A DNA stretch of 24,212 bases, from NCBI GenBank assembly GCA_964526035.1, contig CAZGKE010000042.1:1-24212 (forward strand), given 5' to 3'. The notes under the pieces were generated by a model. It saw only the letters and a list, made by a program, of their open reading frames with translations, was not told where the DNA came from and did no database searches. Made by a program: the position numbers and the translations under genes. Each line of letters begins with the position of its first letter. Position 1 is the stretch's first letter. Positions 1 through 8,335 of this stretch are shown here, piece by piece. The stretch is from DAOMOD01 sp964526035 (GTDB taxonomy: Bacteria > Pseudomonadota > Gammaproteobacteria > Xanthomonadales > BPKI01).

Positions 1-328
1 TATGGCGACGACGAGCAACGCAGTATCGGGGCTGAAGACCAAGTGAGTTCGGCAAGGTAATTGGGGAACACTACACTAGTGGACTGCAACGGATGAACTG
101 GAAAAGGGATCGCGATGGGGTGGACGCGAAGGACGCCGCTCCGGAGCGAGCCCGATAGCGGACGCTGGGTGCAGCCTCCGAACTCACAAGCACCCGGCTT
201 GCCGCGCGTCCAGGGGCCACTGGCAGGGCGCAGAAAATCGGCGGATACTCGGTCACGCAGCCAAGGGTCGAGGAGCGACGCCTGCATTAGCGTCGCAAGG
301 GGCTGTCATGGAAGCGGGAGGGTCAGAC
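1..328. other. Leading stretch with no convincing gene
   Basis: I see no recognisable protein in this stretch. An in-frame run from 2 to 46 on the + strand ends in TGA and could be the last codons of a gene beginning before the window, but it is too short to judge. The open frames from about 71 to 426 on both strands have no family character and no good ribosome binding site, and they overlap the start of the next gene. The last 50 bases contain a perfect 7-bp inverted repeat (275-281 with 290-296) just before that gene. No tRNA-like fold was noticed. Confidence 0.5.
275..296 (+). promoter_or_regulatory. Leader hairpin before the MBL hydrolase gene
   Basis: GCGACGC (275-281) and GCGTCGC (290-296) form a perfect 7-bp stem around an 8-base loop. 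An AAGGGG Shine-Dalgarno-like run follows at once (297-302). With no T tract it does not look like an intrinsic terminator. It would lie in the 5' leader of the downstream gene. A role in controlling translation is inference only. Confidence 0.3.
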
Positions 329-1831
329 ATGATCCGCTATGTGAAGCGAAGGGGCAGCAGTTTCACTACCAGCCTGTTCACGACGGTGGATGGCGGCAAC
401 TGGAGCAGCCAGTTGCTTTGGGGTGATCGCGTGCAGGTGCTCGATCAGAGCGGGGCGCGTTGGCGGATCAAGGCGCGAGGGCGATTCGGCTTTGTCGACC
501 CTGCCCATCTCGGCAGCGAGTCGCTGCTGGAGTTCTACTTCATCGATGTGGGGCAGGGCGACGGCGTGCTGATCCGTACGCCGGATCATCGACACATCCT
601 CATCGACGGCGGCTGGCCGCGACGCAATCAGCCCTCCGGCAAGAACGCCGCCGACTTCGTCGACTGGAAGTTCGCCAAGGACTACGGCGACAGCGCGATC
701 AGGCTCGATGCCATGATCTGCTCGCACAACGACCAGGATCACTACGGCGGTCTCTGGGACCTGCTGGATGCAAACCAGCACTTCGAGCTGGACCTGCCCA
801 CCGTGCAGGTCGAGGCCTTCTACCACGCGGGACTCTCCTGGTGGCGCGGCAACAACGGCAATGCCACGCTGGGCCCGTACGAGAGCACCAGCGACGGTTC
901 GATGTGGACGCGTCTGCTGGACGACCGCGCGTCGGTGCAGGCCGCACTGTCCGGGAGCGGCCCACAGCTGCGCGGCGAGTGGGCGAGTTTCCTGCGTGAA
1001 GTGCTCGGCGCACGCACCGCGGCCGGCGATCCGACGCCGATCAGTCGCCTGACCCATGCCGATGGCGTGCTGCCGGGATTCGACGGCAGCGGCGGCGTGA
1101 CCATCCATGTGCTCGGCCCGGTGGAGTTCGACGTCGGCGGCAAGCCGGGGATACGCCGCTTCAGCGGCGGCACCAGCCAGAACACCAACGGCAACAGCGT
1201 GCTGCTTCGGGTCGACTACGGCGGCGCGCGGATCCTGCTGACCGGCGATCTCAACCTCAACAGTCAGACGTCGCTGCTGGCCGACTACGCCGGCCAGCAC
1301 CACCAGTTCGAGGCCGATATTGCCAAGGCCTGCCATCACGGCAGTGCCGATGTGTCGATGCAGTTCCTGCAGGCCATCCATCCCTCCTGCACGGTCATTT
1401 CGTCGGGCGACAGCGAGGGACACGATCATCCGCGGCCCAACATCCTTGCGGCCTGCGGCATCACCGGCTTCCGCAAACTGGAGGGCGACCGCATTGTCCT
1501 GCCGTTGGTCTACTGCACCGAGCTGGCGCGCAGCGTGGGCTTTGGCACAGTGCGTACGCTCGACGTGCGGGACAGCGGCGCGAACAGCGTTGCGGCGCTG
1601 GGACCCGGCGAAATGGGTCGCGCCAGGGTGTCCTACCGTGCGCTGCGCGCGGGTGACCGCAATCCGCGCACCTTCGAGTCCGACCTGCAGCGGCGCAAGC
1701 TCGCTGCGGATTTCGTCTACGGCCTGATCAATGTGCGCACCGACGGCCAGCGCATCATGTGCGCCGCGCTCAACGAGAAGTCACCGACCTGGAACATCAC
1801 CAGTTTCGACGCGCGTTTCGCCTCGCCCTGA
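329..1831 (+). CDS. ComEC-like metallo-beta-lactamase-fold hydrolase with SH3-like N-terminus
   Basis: This is a 500-aa soluble protein of the MBL-fold hydrolase superfamily. Residues 1-62 resemble a bacterial SH3 domain. The MBL domain begins with FIDVGQGDG (71-79), characteristic of the stand-alone ComEC/Rec2-type MBL family. It continues with the metal-binding motif HNDQDH (133-138), TGD (305-307), HHG (336-338) and a GHDHPRP segment near 364-370. The last 110 residues match nothing I know. There is no signal peptide or membrane segment, so unlike true ComEC it lacks the DNA channel. Family members are metal-dependent hydrolases, often of phosphodiesters; the substrate here is unknown. I chose ATG 329 because GGGAGGG (316-322) sits 6 bases upstream; ATG 308, seven codons earlier with a weaker site, is the alternative. 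It appears to be transcribed alone. Confidence 0.82.
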   Translation: MIRYVKRRGSSFTTSLFTTVDGGNWSSQLLWGDRVQVLDQSGARWRIKARGRFGFVDPAHLGSESLLEFYFIDVGQGDGVLIRTPDHRHILIDGGWPRRNQPSGKNAADFVDWKFAKDYGDSAIRLDAMICSHNDQDHYGGLWDLLDANQHFELDLPTVQVEAFYHAGLSWWRGNNGNATLGPYESTSDGSMWTRLLDDRASVQAALSGSGPQLRGEWASFLREVLGARTAAGDPTPISRLTHADGVLPGFDGSGGVTIHVLGPVEFDVGGKPGIRRFSGGTSQNTNGNSVLLRVDYGGARILLTGDLNLNSQTSLLADYAGQHHQFEADIAKACHHGSADVSMQFLQAIHPSCTVISSGDSEGHDHPRPNILAACGITGFRKLEGDRIVLPLVYCTELARSVGFGTVRTLDVRDSGANSVAALGPGEMGRARVSYRALRAGDRNPRTFESDLQRRKLAADFVYGLINVRTDGQRIMCAALNEKSPTWNITSFDARFASP

Positions 1832-1844
1832 GCGGCCGGTCTGC

Positions 1845-1879
1845 CCGCAGACGCGGCGGCCGAGGTCGCGCGTCTGCGG
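1845..1879. terminator. Hairpin between convergent genes, likely bidirectional terminator
   Basis: CCGCAGACGCG (1845-1855) and CGCGTCTGCGG (1869-1879) are perfect 11-bp inverted repeats around a 13-base loop. They start 14 bases after the stop of the MBL gene and lie in the gap between it and the convergent metallopeptidase gene. Only TTC follows on the + strand, so the U tract is poor. Position and stem strength favour a transcription end for one or both genes. Confidence 0.5.
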
Positions 1880-1957
1880 TTCGGCCCATGGCGACGTTTG
1901 GTGGATCTGCGTGCCCGAACCTGGTTGCCGGTGCACAGGAATATCGCGCAGGCTAGG

Positions 1958-2809
1958 CTACAGGCGCGAGGCAGAAAACGTATCGCAGCGCGCCGGATCG
2001 CCGTGGTCGAAGCCGGCGCGGAACCAGCGCACGCGTTGCGCCGACGTGCCGTGCGAGAAGCTGTCCGGCACCACCGTGCCCTGCGCCTGCTTCTGCAGGC
2101 GGTCGTCGCCGATGGCGCTGGCGGTGTTCAGCGCCTGCTCGATATCGCCGGGCTCCAGCCACGCATGGCGACGCTGCGCGTGGTGCGCCCAGACGCCGGA
2201 GTAGCAGTCGGCCTGCAGCTCCTGGCGTACCAGCATGCCGCCGTCGCCAGCGAGGTTTTCGCCACGTCGGCGCGCGTCGTTGACCCGCTGCGAAACGCCG
2301 GTCAAAGTCTGGATGTGGTGGCCGACCTCATGGGCGATGACGTAGGCCTCGGCGAACTGCCCGCCGCCGCCCAATCGGCGTTCCATTTCCTGGAAGAAGC
2401 TGAGGTCGATGTACACCTGGCGGTCGCCGGGGCAGTAGAACGGCCCGACCGCCGCTGTGGCGCTGCCGCAGGCTGAGTTGACCCGGCCGCTGAACAGCAC
2501 CAGCCGTGCGGGTTCGTAGGTATTGCCGCGCTGGGCAAACAGCGCGGTCCAGACATCCTCCGTTTCGCCGAGGATGGCCGCGATGAACTGCGATGCCTCG
2601 TCGTCGACCGGTGCAGGTGCACTGGCACCGCTGCTTGGACCACCGTCGAGCTGGGACAGAAGACCCAGCATCTCCATGGGGTTCTTGCCCATCAGCAGAC
2701 CGACCAGGAACACCACCACCAGACCGCCGAGACCGAACTTGCCTGCCGTGGCGCCCATGCCACGGCGGTCCTCGACGTTTTCGCTCTTTCGCGCGCGACG
2801 CCACTTCAT
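1958..2809 (-). CDS. ypfJ: YpfJ-family membrane-anchored neutral zinc metallopeptidase
   Basis: This 283-aa protein belongs to the YpfJ/KPN_02809 family of putative neutral zinc metallopeptidases. A charged N-terminus is followed by one membrane segment (about 27-41), then a large domain presumably facing the periplasm. The zinc motif is HEVGH (160-164), and the likely third ligand lies in ELQADCYSGVWAHH (197-210). The C-terminus has the family signature PDSFSHGTS followed by RWFRAGFDHGDP. ATG 2809 is chosen because the conserved MKWRR start lies there and further extension would run through the upstream gene. AAGGA in the 3' end of that gene can serve as ribosome binding site. It starts four bases after the kbp-like stop, so the two are probably cotranscribed. 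The physiological substrate is not known in the family. Confidence 0.92.
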   Translation of the reverse strand: MKWRRARKSENVEDRRGMGATAGKFGLGGLVVVFLVGLLMGKNPMEMLGLLSQLDGGPSSGASAPAPVDDEASQFIAAILGETEDVWTALFAQRGNTYEPARLVLFSGRVNSACGSATAAVGPFYCPGDRQVYIDLSFFQEMERRLGGGGQFAEAYVIAHEVGHHIQTLTGVSQRVNDARRRGENLAGDGGMLVRQELQADCYSGVWAHHAQRRHAWLEPGDIEQALNTASAIGDDRLQKQAQGTVVPDSFSHGTSAQRVRWFRAGFDHGDPARCDTFSASRL

Positions 2810-2813
2810 GGTT

Positions 2814-3254
2814 TCAGTCCTTGGGGGGAATACGCAGTGCCTGGCCGGGGTAGATCTTGTTCGGATCGCTGAGCAACGGCTTGTTGGCTTCGAAAATGCG
2901 CATGTAGAGACCGGCGCTGCCGTAGAAGCGCTTGCTGATGGCGGACAGTGTATCGCCCTTCTGGACCGTGTAGAACTCCGAGGTTGCCGTGTTGTCGCCG
3001 CTGACGGTGATGCGATCATCGACGCTCTCGACGCCGGCGACATTGCCCAGCGCGATGACGATCTTCTCGCGCTCTTCGTGCGTGGCGGCGCTGCCGGTGA
3101 CCGTGACCGTGCCGTTGTTGCGTTCGACCTTCAGATCATCGCTACCAAGCTCATGCTTGCGTACATGCTCGGCGAGCGCCTGGTCGCTGCCGCCCGCACC
3201 GACCATGGATGCAATTTTCTGTCCTGCACTCTTGACGAAGTTGAATATGCTCAT
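2814..3254 (-). CDS. kbp: BON-LysM protein, Kbp/YgaU homologue
   Basis: This 146-aa protein closely matches the E. coli K+-binding protein Kbp (YgaU, 149 aa). It has an N-terminal SIFNFVKSAGQKI segment, a BON domain (about 26-84, including GTVTVTGSA and GNVAGVESVDD) and a C-terminal LysM domain (94-142, FYTVQKGDTLSAIS to IYPGQALRIP). E. coli Kbp binds K+ and is cytoplasmic despite its LysM domain; the same role is inferred here. There is no signal peptide. A strong GGGAG lies just before ATG 3254. It is first in a likely two-gene unit with the metallopeptidase four bases downstream. Confidence 0.93.
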   Translation of the reverse strand: MSIFNFVKSAGQKIASMVGAGGSDQALAEHVRKHELGSDDLKVERNNGTVTVTGSAATHEEREKIVIALGNVAGVESVDDRITVSGDNTATSEFYTVQKGDTLSAISKRFYGSAGLYMRIFEANKPLLSDPNKIYPGQALRIPPKD

Positions 3255-3326
3255 GGAGATCTCCCTCGGTGATTGAACGGTGGATGGTCCAGTATGCGTG
3301 TTACGAACGCGTGCATGTACGGTTCT

Positions 3327-3884
3327 TCAGGCCGCCGGCCACAGCCAGGCGAACACGGCGCCGGTGATCAGTCCGTAGGCAACGCCGTCCACCACATCCA
3401 TCAGTTTGGCGCGCAGCGGCCGCGTGAACCAGATCTCGCGGCAGATGCCCCCCGCGGTGTGGGCGAGTATCGCCGTGGTGCCGAGCACCTGCATGACCGT
3501 GGCGAACGCCGCGCCTGCGGGAAGGGCGGCGGCACCGACATAGGCGATCAGCACGGTCACCACGAAGAAGAACAGCACGGTCTTGACCATGTTGCCACCC
3601 ATCGACGGCTTACCCGCCCAGACATTGACCATGCCCCAGGGCGGCGTGTCGTAGCGTTTGAGCGCCTCCGGATCCTTCATCTCGTGGTCCTGGACCAGCG
3701 GAAAAAGGTATTCGCCAGGCGCCGCGCCGCTCTCGCTCACGAACGCGCGCAGCCGGTCTTCGTCAGGCCACTTGCGGATATCGGGCTTGTGATGCGGCAG
3801 CACCGCCCAGGCCAGGAAGCTGGCGAAGAAAAGGGCAATGGTGATGATGAGTATGGGCAGCCAGAGGCTGAGCAGCATGGACAC
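3327..3884 (-). CDS. Conserved membrane protein of unknown function
   Basis: I do not recognise a named family. The 185-aa product has an N-terminal hydrophobic helix (about 4-29) and a charged hydrophilic segment (30-97) with KPDIRKWPDEDRLRAF and a Pro/Gly-rich part. Three further hydrophobic helices follow at about 101-119, 124-143 and 165-183. Residues between helices 3 and 4 (RPLRAKLMD) are basic, fitting a cytoplasmic loop. I chose GTG 3884 because GGAGG (3893-3897) is 8 bases upstream; ATG 3878, two codons later, would be 14 bases away. It lies between the kbp-like gene and the MATE transporter gene on the same strand, with about 70- and 110-base gaps. Function cannot be assigned. Confidence 0.8.
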   Translation of the reverse strand: MSMLLSLWLPILIITIALFFASFLAWAVLPHHKPDIRKWPDEDRLRAFVSESGAAPGEYLFPLVQDHEMKDPEALKRYDTPPWGMVNVWAGKPSMGGNMVKTVLFFFVVTVLIAYVGAAALPAGAAFATVMQVLGTTAILAHTAGGICREIWFTRPLRAKLMDVVDGVAYGLITGAVFAWLWPAA

Positions 3885-3892
3885 GGTCGATT

Positions 3893-3897
3893 CCTCC
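3893..3897 (-). promoter_or_regulatory. Shine-Dalgarno site that selects a GTG start
   Basis: GGAGG on the minus strand has an 8-base spacing to GTG 3884 and 14 bases to ATG 3878. This favours the GTG start for the membrane protein gene. Confidence 0.6.
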
Positions 3898-3993
3898 CCA
3901 GGATCGGTTGGCAGCGGCAGCGCCGGCCACACTAGCCTAACCCGCAGTGCCCTCGCGATCCACGCCGCGCGGCAACATCCCCCTGAACGCCGA

Positions 3994-5334
3994 TCATGCT
4001 GGCTCGATGGATGCGCGTAGCCGCGGGTAGTGCCAGCCCAGCGCCAGCGCGCGCGCCAGCACGTACAGGATGAAGGCGATCCACAGGCCGTCATTGCCGA
4101 ATCGCGCCAGCGGCCACCAGGCCAGCAGGAACAGCACCAGCGAAGCCAGCGAGGCGTTGCGCATATCGCGGGTGCGGGTGGCGCCGATGAAGATGCCGTC
4201 GAACTGGAAGGCAGCAAAGGACAGCAGCACGTAGAGCGCGGACCAGGGCAGATAGCGGCTGGCAGTTTCGCGCGCGGTTTCGATGCTGGTCAGGGCGTGG
4301 ATCGCCGAATCGCCGAGTGTCAGAACGAGCAGGGCGAGAAGGACTGCAGTGGCGGCCGCCAACTCGCTGGAGCGGCGAACCGCGGCGTCGAATACGTCGC
4401 GCCGGCGCGCGCCGATCGCGCGACCGACCACGACCTCGGCGGCAAAGGCGAAGCCGTCGAGGAAGTAGGCGCTGAAGGCGACGAATTGCAGAAGGATGTG
4501 GTTGGCAGCCAGCACCCGGTCGCCGAACAGCGCACCCTGATGGGTGAAGAACGCGAAGGCGAACAGTAGCGCCAGGGTGCGGATCATGATGTCGGCGTTG
4601 GCGCCGAGCGTGCGCTTCAGCCGTGTCGCATCGAAGATGCGCTCGCGCGTCCAGAACGCGTCCGAGTCGGTGTGGCGCCGGCGCAGCAGTCGCGACACCG
4701 CCCACAGCGCCATCAGGCAGGTGCTCCACTCCGCCAGCGCGGTCCCGAGCGCGATGCCTTCGACACCCCAGCCGAACACGCCTGCGAACAGCACGTCGAG
4801 CGCGATGTTCAGTCCGTTGAGAATCAGCTGGAGTTTGAGCAGCAGGCCGCTGCGGCCGAGTCCGATCAGGGTGCCCATCAATGCGAACATGGCCAGCGCG
4901 GCCGGCGCACCCCAGATGCGGATCAGCACGTAATCGCGGGTCAGGGTCTTGACCTCATCGCTGGCGCCGAACAGTGCCAGCGCCAGATCGACCAGTGGTC
5001 GATGCAGTGCGATCAGCACGAGCCCCAATCCCGATGCCAGCAGCAGCGCGCGCCCGAGCGTTGCGCGCACCTCGGCCTCGTCGCCGGCGCCATCGGCCTG
5101 AGCGGTGAAACCGGTGGTGCCCATACGCAGGAAGCCGAAGCCCCAGTAAAGGAAGTTGAACAGCAGGGCGCCCAGCGCGATGGCGCCGAGATCGGTGATC
5201 GTGCCGGTGTTGCCGATGACTGCGGTGTCGGCGAGCCCCAACAGCGGGACCGCTGCGTTGGCCAGGACGATCGGCCACGCGATGGCAATCACCGCACGCC
5301 GGCCGGGCGGCATCGGGGATGTGGAGGCGATCAC
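3994..5334 (-). CDS. dinF: MATE-family efflux transporter, DinF-like
   Basis: This 446-aa multi-helix inner-membrane protein belongs to the DinF branch of the MATE family, which exports organic cations or drugs in exchange for Na+ or H+. The sequence shows the N-terminal AWPIVLANAAVPLLGLADTA segment and FLYWGFGFLRMGTTGFTAQA, typical of DinF. About twelve hydrophobic helices fall into two related halves. I chose GTG 5334 because it overlaps the TGA (5333-5331) of the upstream exchanger gene in a GTGA arrangement, which indicates translational coupling. An upstream in-frame ATG at 5364 would intrude 34 bases into that gene. The length fits DinF. The substrate is unknown. No LexA neighbour or SOS box was seen, so SOS control as in E. 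coli dinF should not be assumed. Confidence 0.92.
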   Translation of the reverse strand: MIASTSPMPPGRRAVIAIAWPIVLANAAVPLLGLADTAVIGNTGTITDLGAIALGALLFNFLYWGFGFLRMGTTGFTAQADGAGDEAEVRATLGRALLLASGLGLVLIALHRPLVDLALALFGASDEVKTLTRDYVLIRIWGAPAALAMFALMGTLIGLGRSGLLLKLQLILNGLNIALDVLFAGVFGWGVEGIALGTALAEWSTCLMALWAVSRLLRRRHTDSDAFWTRERIFDATRLKRTLGANADIMIRTLALLFAFAFFTHQGALFGDRVLAANHILLQFVAFSAYFLDGFAFAAEVVVGRAIGARRRDVFDAAVRRSSELAAATAVLLALLVLTLGDSAIHALTSIETARETASRYLPWSALYVLLSFAAFQFDGIFIGATRTRDMRNASLASLVLFLLAWWPLARFGNDGLWIAFILYVLARALALGWHYPRLRASIEPA

Positions 5335-6383
5335 CTGCTTCGTCGCCAGGCATGTGCGCTGCACACGACCAGCGTGACCGCCGCGAGAGGAAGCACGAAC
5401 CAGGTCATGCCGAGGGCAAACTCATCGTGCAGTGGATGGTCGACCGCATCGAGCACCAGCCAGGTGACGTAGGCGAAGTAGAAGGCAAGGAACAGAGCGC
5501 CCTCCCAGCGGGCGATGGCAAGGCCGGTGTAGAACACCGGAAAACAGGCGACGGCGGCGGCGAGCATCACCAGCATGTCGAAGCTGAGCGCACCCGCACC
5601 AACCGGAACGCCGCCACCGACAAGTGCGGTCACGCCAAGCACGCCCAGCACGTTGAAGATGTTGCTCCCCACCACGTTGCCGACGGCGATGTCCCGCTGC
5701 CCACGCAGGGCTGCAATGACCGATGTCGCCACTTCCGGCAGGGACGTGCCGGCCGCGACGATGGTGAGGCCGATCACGAGTTCGCTCACACCGAGAGCGC
5801 GGGCCACCCCCACCGATCCGGTGACCAGCCAGTGCGAGCCGGCGACGAGCAGCACAAGCGACGCGAGGATCAAAAACACGCTCGCTGGGAGACTGCCCGG
5901 GGCTGCGCCAGCCGGTGCGTCCTCCACGCTTTCGCGCCGACCGATGCGGATTAGCAGCACGGAATAGATCGCCAGGGCCACCACCAGCAGGAAGCCGTCG
6001 ATGCGCCCGATGGCGCCGTCCAGCGCCAGCAGGATCGCAGCCAGCGTCACTCCGATCATCACTGGCACATCCATGCGCAGCAGCTGCGAGGAGACCGCAA
6101 GCGGCACAATCAGGGCCGAAAGCCCGAGGATGAAGAGCACGTTGAAAATGTTGCTGCCGATCACGTTGCCGAGCGCGATGTCCGGCTGTCCGTTCCATGC
6201 GGCAATGGCGCTCACCGCCATCTCCGGCATGCTGGTGCCCATGGCGACTACGGTAAGCCCGATCACCAGCGGCGACAGGCCCAGCGACACCGCCACGCGC
6301 GACGCGCCCCGCACCAGCAATTCGCCTCCGATCACGAGAGTCGCAAGGCCAAGAAGAATCAACAGCAGGTCGGTCGCGCTCAT
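5331..6383 (-). CDS. Calcium/sodium antiporter of the CaCA family, YrbG-like
   Basis: This 350-aa inner-membrane exchanger carries both alpha repeats of the CaCA superfamily. The first has GTSMPEMAVSAIAA with GNVIGSNIFNVLFILG; the second has GTSLPEVATSVIAA with GNVVGSNIFNVLGVLG. The acidic residue in each GTS-PE motif and the GN-GSN motifs form the cation site in structurally known members. About ten helices are visible, with a short charged loop (near 165-180, RRESVEDAPAG) between the halves. I chose ATG 6383 because homology starts at MSATDLLLILLGL; the upstream in-frame extension has no membrane or family character. It is the first gene of a two-gene unit with the MATE transporter. Cation preference (Ca2+, Na+, K+ or H+) cannot be read from sequence. 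Confidence 0.93.
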   Translation of the reverse strand: MSATDLLLILLGLATLVIGGELLVRGASRVAVSLGLSPLVIGLTVVAMGTSMPEMAVSAIAAWNGQPDIALGNVIGSNIFNVLFILGLSALIVPLAVSSQLLRMDVPVMIGVTLAAILLALDGAIGRIDGFLLVVALAIYSVLLIRIGRRESVEDAPAGAAPGSLPASVFLILASLVLLVAGSHWLVTGSVGVARALGVSELVIGLTIVAAGTSLPEVATSVIAALRGQRDIAVGNVVGSNIFNVLGVLGVTALVGGGVPVGAGALSFDMLVMLAAAVACFPVFYTGLAIARWEGALFLAFYFAYVTWLVLDAVDHPLHDEFALGMTWFVLPLAAVTLVVCSAHAWRRSR

Positions 6384-6664
6384 TGGGAAGTGCCCTGTCA
6401 CATTGATATTTCGTCGATCTCGCATGGTCTTCGTCGACGACCACGCGCTTTTCGGTGGACGCCATCGCGGCGCCATGCCTCCTGCTCGCCGCATGTTCCG
6501 GAAGCAACTTCGCGGCGCGGTCTCGGCAGGCCATTGGCGCGAGCAGGCACACCGGGACTGGCAGAAACGGCGCCATACCTTATCCATTTGACCCGTGATC
6601 GCGCTATCGTGAGCAGCACTCGACGGCCGCCATGGGGCGGCCGCGCGCTCGGAGAACTCTGCAG
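6384..6664. promoter_or_regulatory. Divergent intergenic region, exchanger and YidB-like genes
   Basis: These 281 bases should hold promoters in both directions. No family-like protein is encoded. A perfect GC-rich stem (6624-6631 with 6636-6643, loop ATGG) lies 21 bases before ATG 6665, ahead of the GGAGA ribosome binding site at 6651-6655. It has no T tract and would sit in the YidB-like mRNA leader. I could not find a -35/-10 pair at normal spacing that I trust. Confidence 0.4.
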
Positions 6665-7093
6665 ATGAACCTCGATCAGATCCTCAAACTCGCCGCGGGC
6701 GCCTTCCAGTCGCAGCTCGGCGGTGCCGGCAAAGGTCTGTCTCTGGACGGCATCGTCGCCGCCCTCGGCGGATTGCTGATGAAGAATGGCAAGCTCGATC
6801 TGGGTGGCCTGGTAGCGCAGATGCAGTCTGGCGGGCTGGCCAGCCTGGCGGCCTCCTGGCTCGGCGACGGTGGCAACATGGCCATCGACGCCAAGCAGAT
6901 CCTTGGCCTGTTCGGGCAGGGTAAAGTACAGTCCTTCGCCGGCCAGCTGGGCCTCGATCAGGGGCAGGCGCTCAAGGGTCTGGAAGGGGCGCTGCCGGTG
7001 ATCATCGACAAGGCTTCCGACGGCGGCTCGCTGCAGTCGTTTGCCGGAGCCGAGGCTGCCCTTGGTTCGCTGGGCAAGTTGTTCGGTCGCTGA
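6665..7093 (+). CDS. YidB-family (DUF937) protein
   Basis: This 142-aa protein resembles E. coli YidB. The QMQSGGLASLAASWLGDG stretch aligns with the YidB QSGGLGAILSTWL region. It is followed by a segment like VSGEQLESALG and by the GQLGLDQGQALKGLEGALPVIID part matching YidB's conserved helix pair. It is rich in Gly, Ala, Leu and Gln, with no signal peptide and no clear membrane helix. The biochemical function of YidB is unknown. I chose ATG 6665 because GGAGA (6651-6655) lies 9 bases upstream and homology begins there; an open frame further upstream runs through a hairpin. It heads a likely four-gene + strand unit. Confidence 0.85.
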   Translation: MNLDQILKLAAGAFQSQLGGAGKGLSLDGIVAALGGLLMKNGKLDLGGLVAQMQSGGLASLAASWLGDGGNMAIDAKQILGLFGQGKVQSFAGQLGLDQGQALKGLEGALPVIIDKASDGGSLQSFAGAEAALGSLGKLFGR

Positions 7094-7115
7094 CCGACGT
7101 TACCGGAGGGGGCGC

Positions 7116-7508
7116 ATGAAGCTGGTTGCGAATATCCTGGTGGTGCTGGTGATCCTGCTGCACCTGGCGTTCCTGGTGCTGGAGATGTTCTTCTGGGATC
7201 ACCCGGTCGGACGTTCCGTGTTCAACATGACGCCTGAGGTATCGGCATCGTCGGCCGTGTTGGCGGCCAATCAGGGCCTGTACAACGGCTTCCTTGCGGC
7301 CGGGCTGCTGTGGGGGCTGTTGGGCGGTCGCCGCGACGTCAAGCTGTTCTTTCTTGCCTGCGTCATCATCGCGGGCATCTACGGTGGCGTCACCGCCAAG
7401 CCCACGATCCTGCTGATCCAGGCGCTGCCCGCCGCGTTGGCGTGGATCTGCGTATGGATGACGCGGCGGTCTGGTGCCTTCCTTGGACCGGGACTGCGTC
7501 GGGCGTAA
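7116..7508 (+). CDS. DUF1304 family small membrane protein
   Basis: This 130-aa inner-membrane protein has four predicted helices. The N-terminal KLVANILVVLVILLHLAFLVLEMFFW segment, NQGLYNGFLAAGLLWG, the helix near LFFLACVIIAGIYGG and a final helix ending before RRSGAFLG are typical of DUF1304. The function of the family is unknown. A strong GGAGGGGG (7105-7112) precedes ATG 7116. The gap to the YidB-like gene is 22 bases, so cotranscription is likely. Confidence 0.9.
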   Translation: MKLVANILVVLVILLHLAFLVLEMFFWDHPVGRSVFNMTPEVSASSAVLAANQGLYNGFLAAGLLWGLLGGRRDVKLFFLACVIIAGIYGGVTAKPTILLIQALPAALAWICVWMTRRSGAFLGPGLRRA

Positions 7509-7537
7509 TCCGGGATTCTTCAACGGGAGATCAGCAC

Positions 7538-8335
7538 GTGTCCGGAACTGAACCTCAGCCGATCGGCGCGCCGGTCTGGTTCGAGCTGTCCACCACCGAC
7601 CAAACGGCCGCGGTGCAGTTCTACTGCGCGCTGTTTGGCTGGAGTGCAGCGCACCACGCCATCGACGAAGGCGGCGCCTACACCATTTTCGAAAAGGATG
7701 GCTGCGAAGTGGCCGCCTGCTTCAGCATGCCCGAAGAGCAGCGCGCGCACGGTGCGCCGGTGCGCTGGGCGGTGTACTTTCGCGTCGCCGACTGCGATGC
7801 CGCGACCGCCGCGGCGCAGGCGGCCGGCGCAAGCCTGCTGGCCGCGCCTTTCGAGGTGATGAATCATCTGCGCATGTCGGTGCTGGCCGACCCCGAAGGT
7901 GCGACGTTCTGTCTGTCCCAGCAGCGCGAGCACCCTGGCGTGGGGATGATCCACGAGGTCGACACCATCGGCTGGGTCGAGCTGGCCACCCGCGATGTTG
8001 AACTTGCAGGGGCGTTCTACCAGCCTCTGCTTGGATGGTCGCTGGCCGAGCACCCGTCTGCGCCGCCTACCCCTTACCGGATCTTCAGCGTGGACGGTGA
8101 GAACCAGGGCGGTCTGCTGCAGATGAACGAGCAGTGGGGCGACGCGCCGGCACACTGGTCGATCTACCTGCGCGTGGCCGATGTGGACGCCACGGTGGCA
8201 AAGGCGCAGTCCCTGGGCGGCAGCGTGTGCGTGCCCGCGTTCGATGCGCCCGGCGTGGGCCGCATCGCGATGATCGGCGATCCCACCGGCGGCTTTGCCT
8301 ACCTGATCGCGCTGGCAGGGAATCGTCCATCGTGA
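7538..8335 (+). CDS. Two-domain VOC-family protein (glyoxalase/bleomycin-resistance fold)
   Basis: This 265-aa cytosolic protein is made of two tandem VOC domains, about 9-125 (GAPVWFELSTTD, AVQFYCALFGW) and 138-262 (IGWVELATRDVELAGAFYQPLLGW). It has the look of the Mycobacterium Cfp30B-type 27-kDa antigen family. VOC proteins use paired beta-alpha-beta-beta-beta modules to bind metal or small substrates; the reaction here is unknown. I chose GTG 7538 because GGGAGA lies 8 bases upstream and homology starts at once. It follows DUF1304 by 29 bases, and its TGA overlaps the GTG of the cupin gene (GTGA, 8332-8335). Confidence 0.88.
   Translation: MSGTEPQPIGAPVWFELSTTDQTAAVQFYCALFGWSAAHHAIDEGGAYTIFEKDGCEVAACFSMPEEQRAHGAPVRWAVYFRVADCDAATAAAQAAGASLLAAPFEVMNHLRMSVLADPEGATFCLSQQREHPGVGMIHEVDTIGWVELATRDVELAGAFYQPLLGWSLAEHPSAPPTPYRIFSVDGENQGGLLQMNEQWGDAPAHWSIYLRVADVDATVAKAQSLGGSVCVPAFDAPGVGRIAMIGDPTGGFAYLIALAGNRPS

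Noticed and set aside
323..1429. Long open frame antisense to the MBL hydrolase
   Set aside because: It has no family motif and mirrors the GC-rich codons of the real gene on the other strand, which carries clear MBL signatures.
6588..6610. TTGACC and TATCGT as a promoter for the YidB-like gene
   Set aside because: The two elements are only 11 bases apart, far from the normal 16-18.
6624..6643. GC-rich 8-bp hairpin taken as a terminator
   Set aside because: It has no T tract and lies just before a gene start, so a leader structure is more likely.
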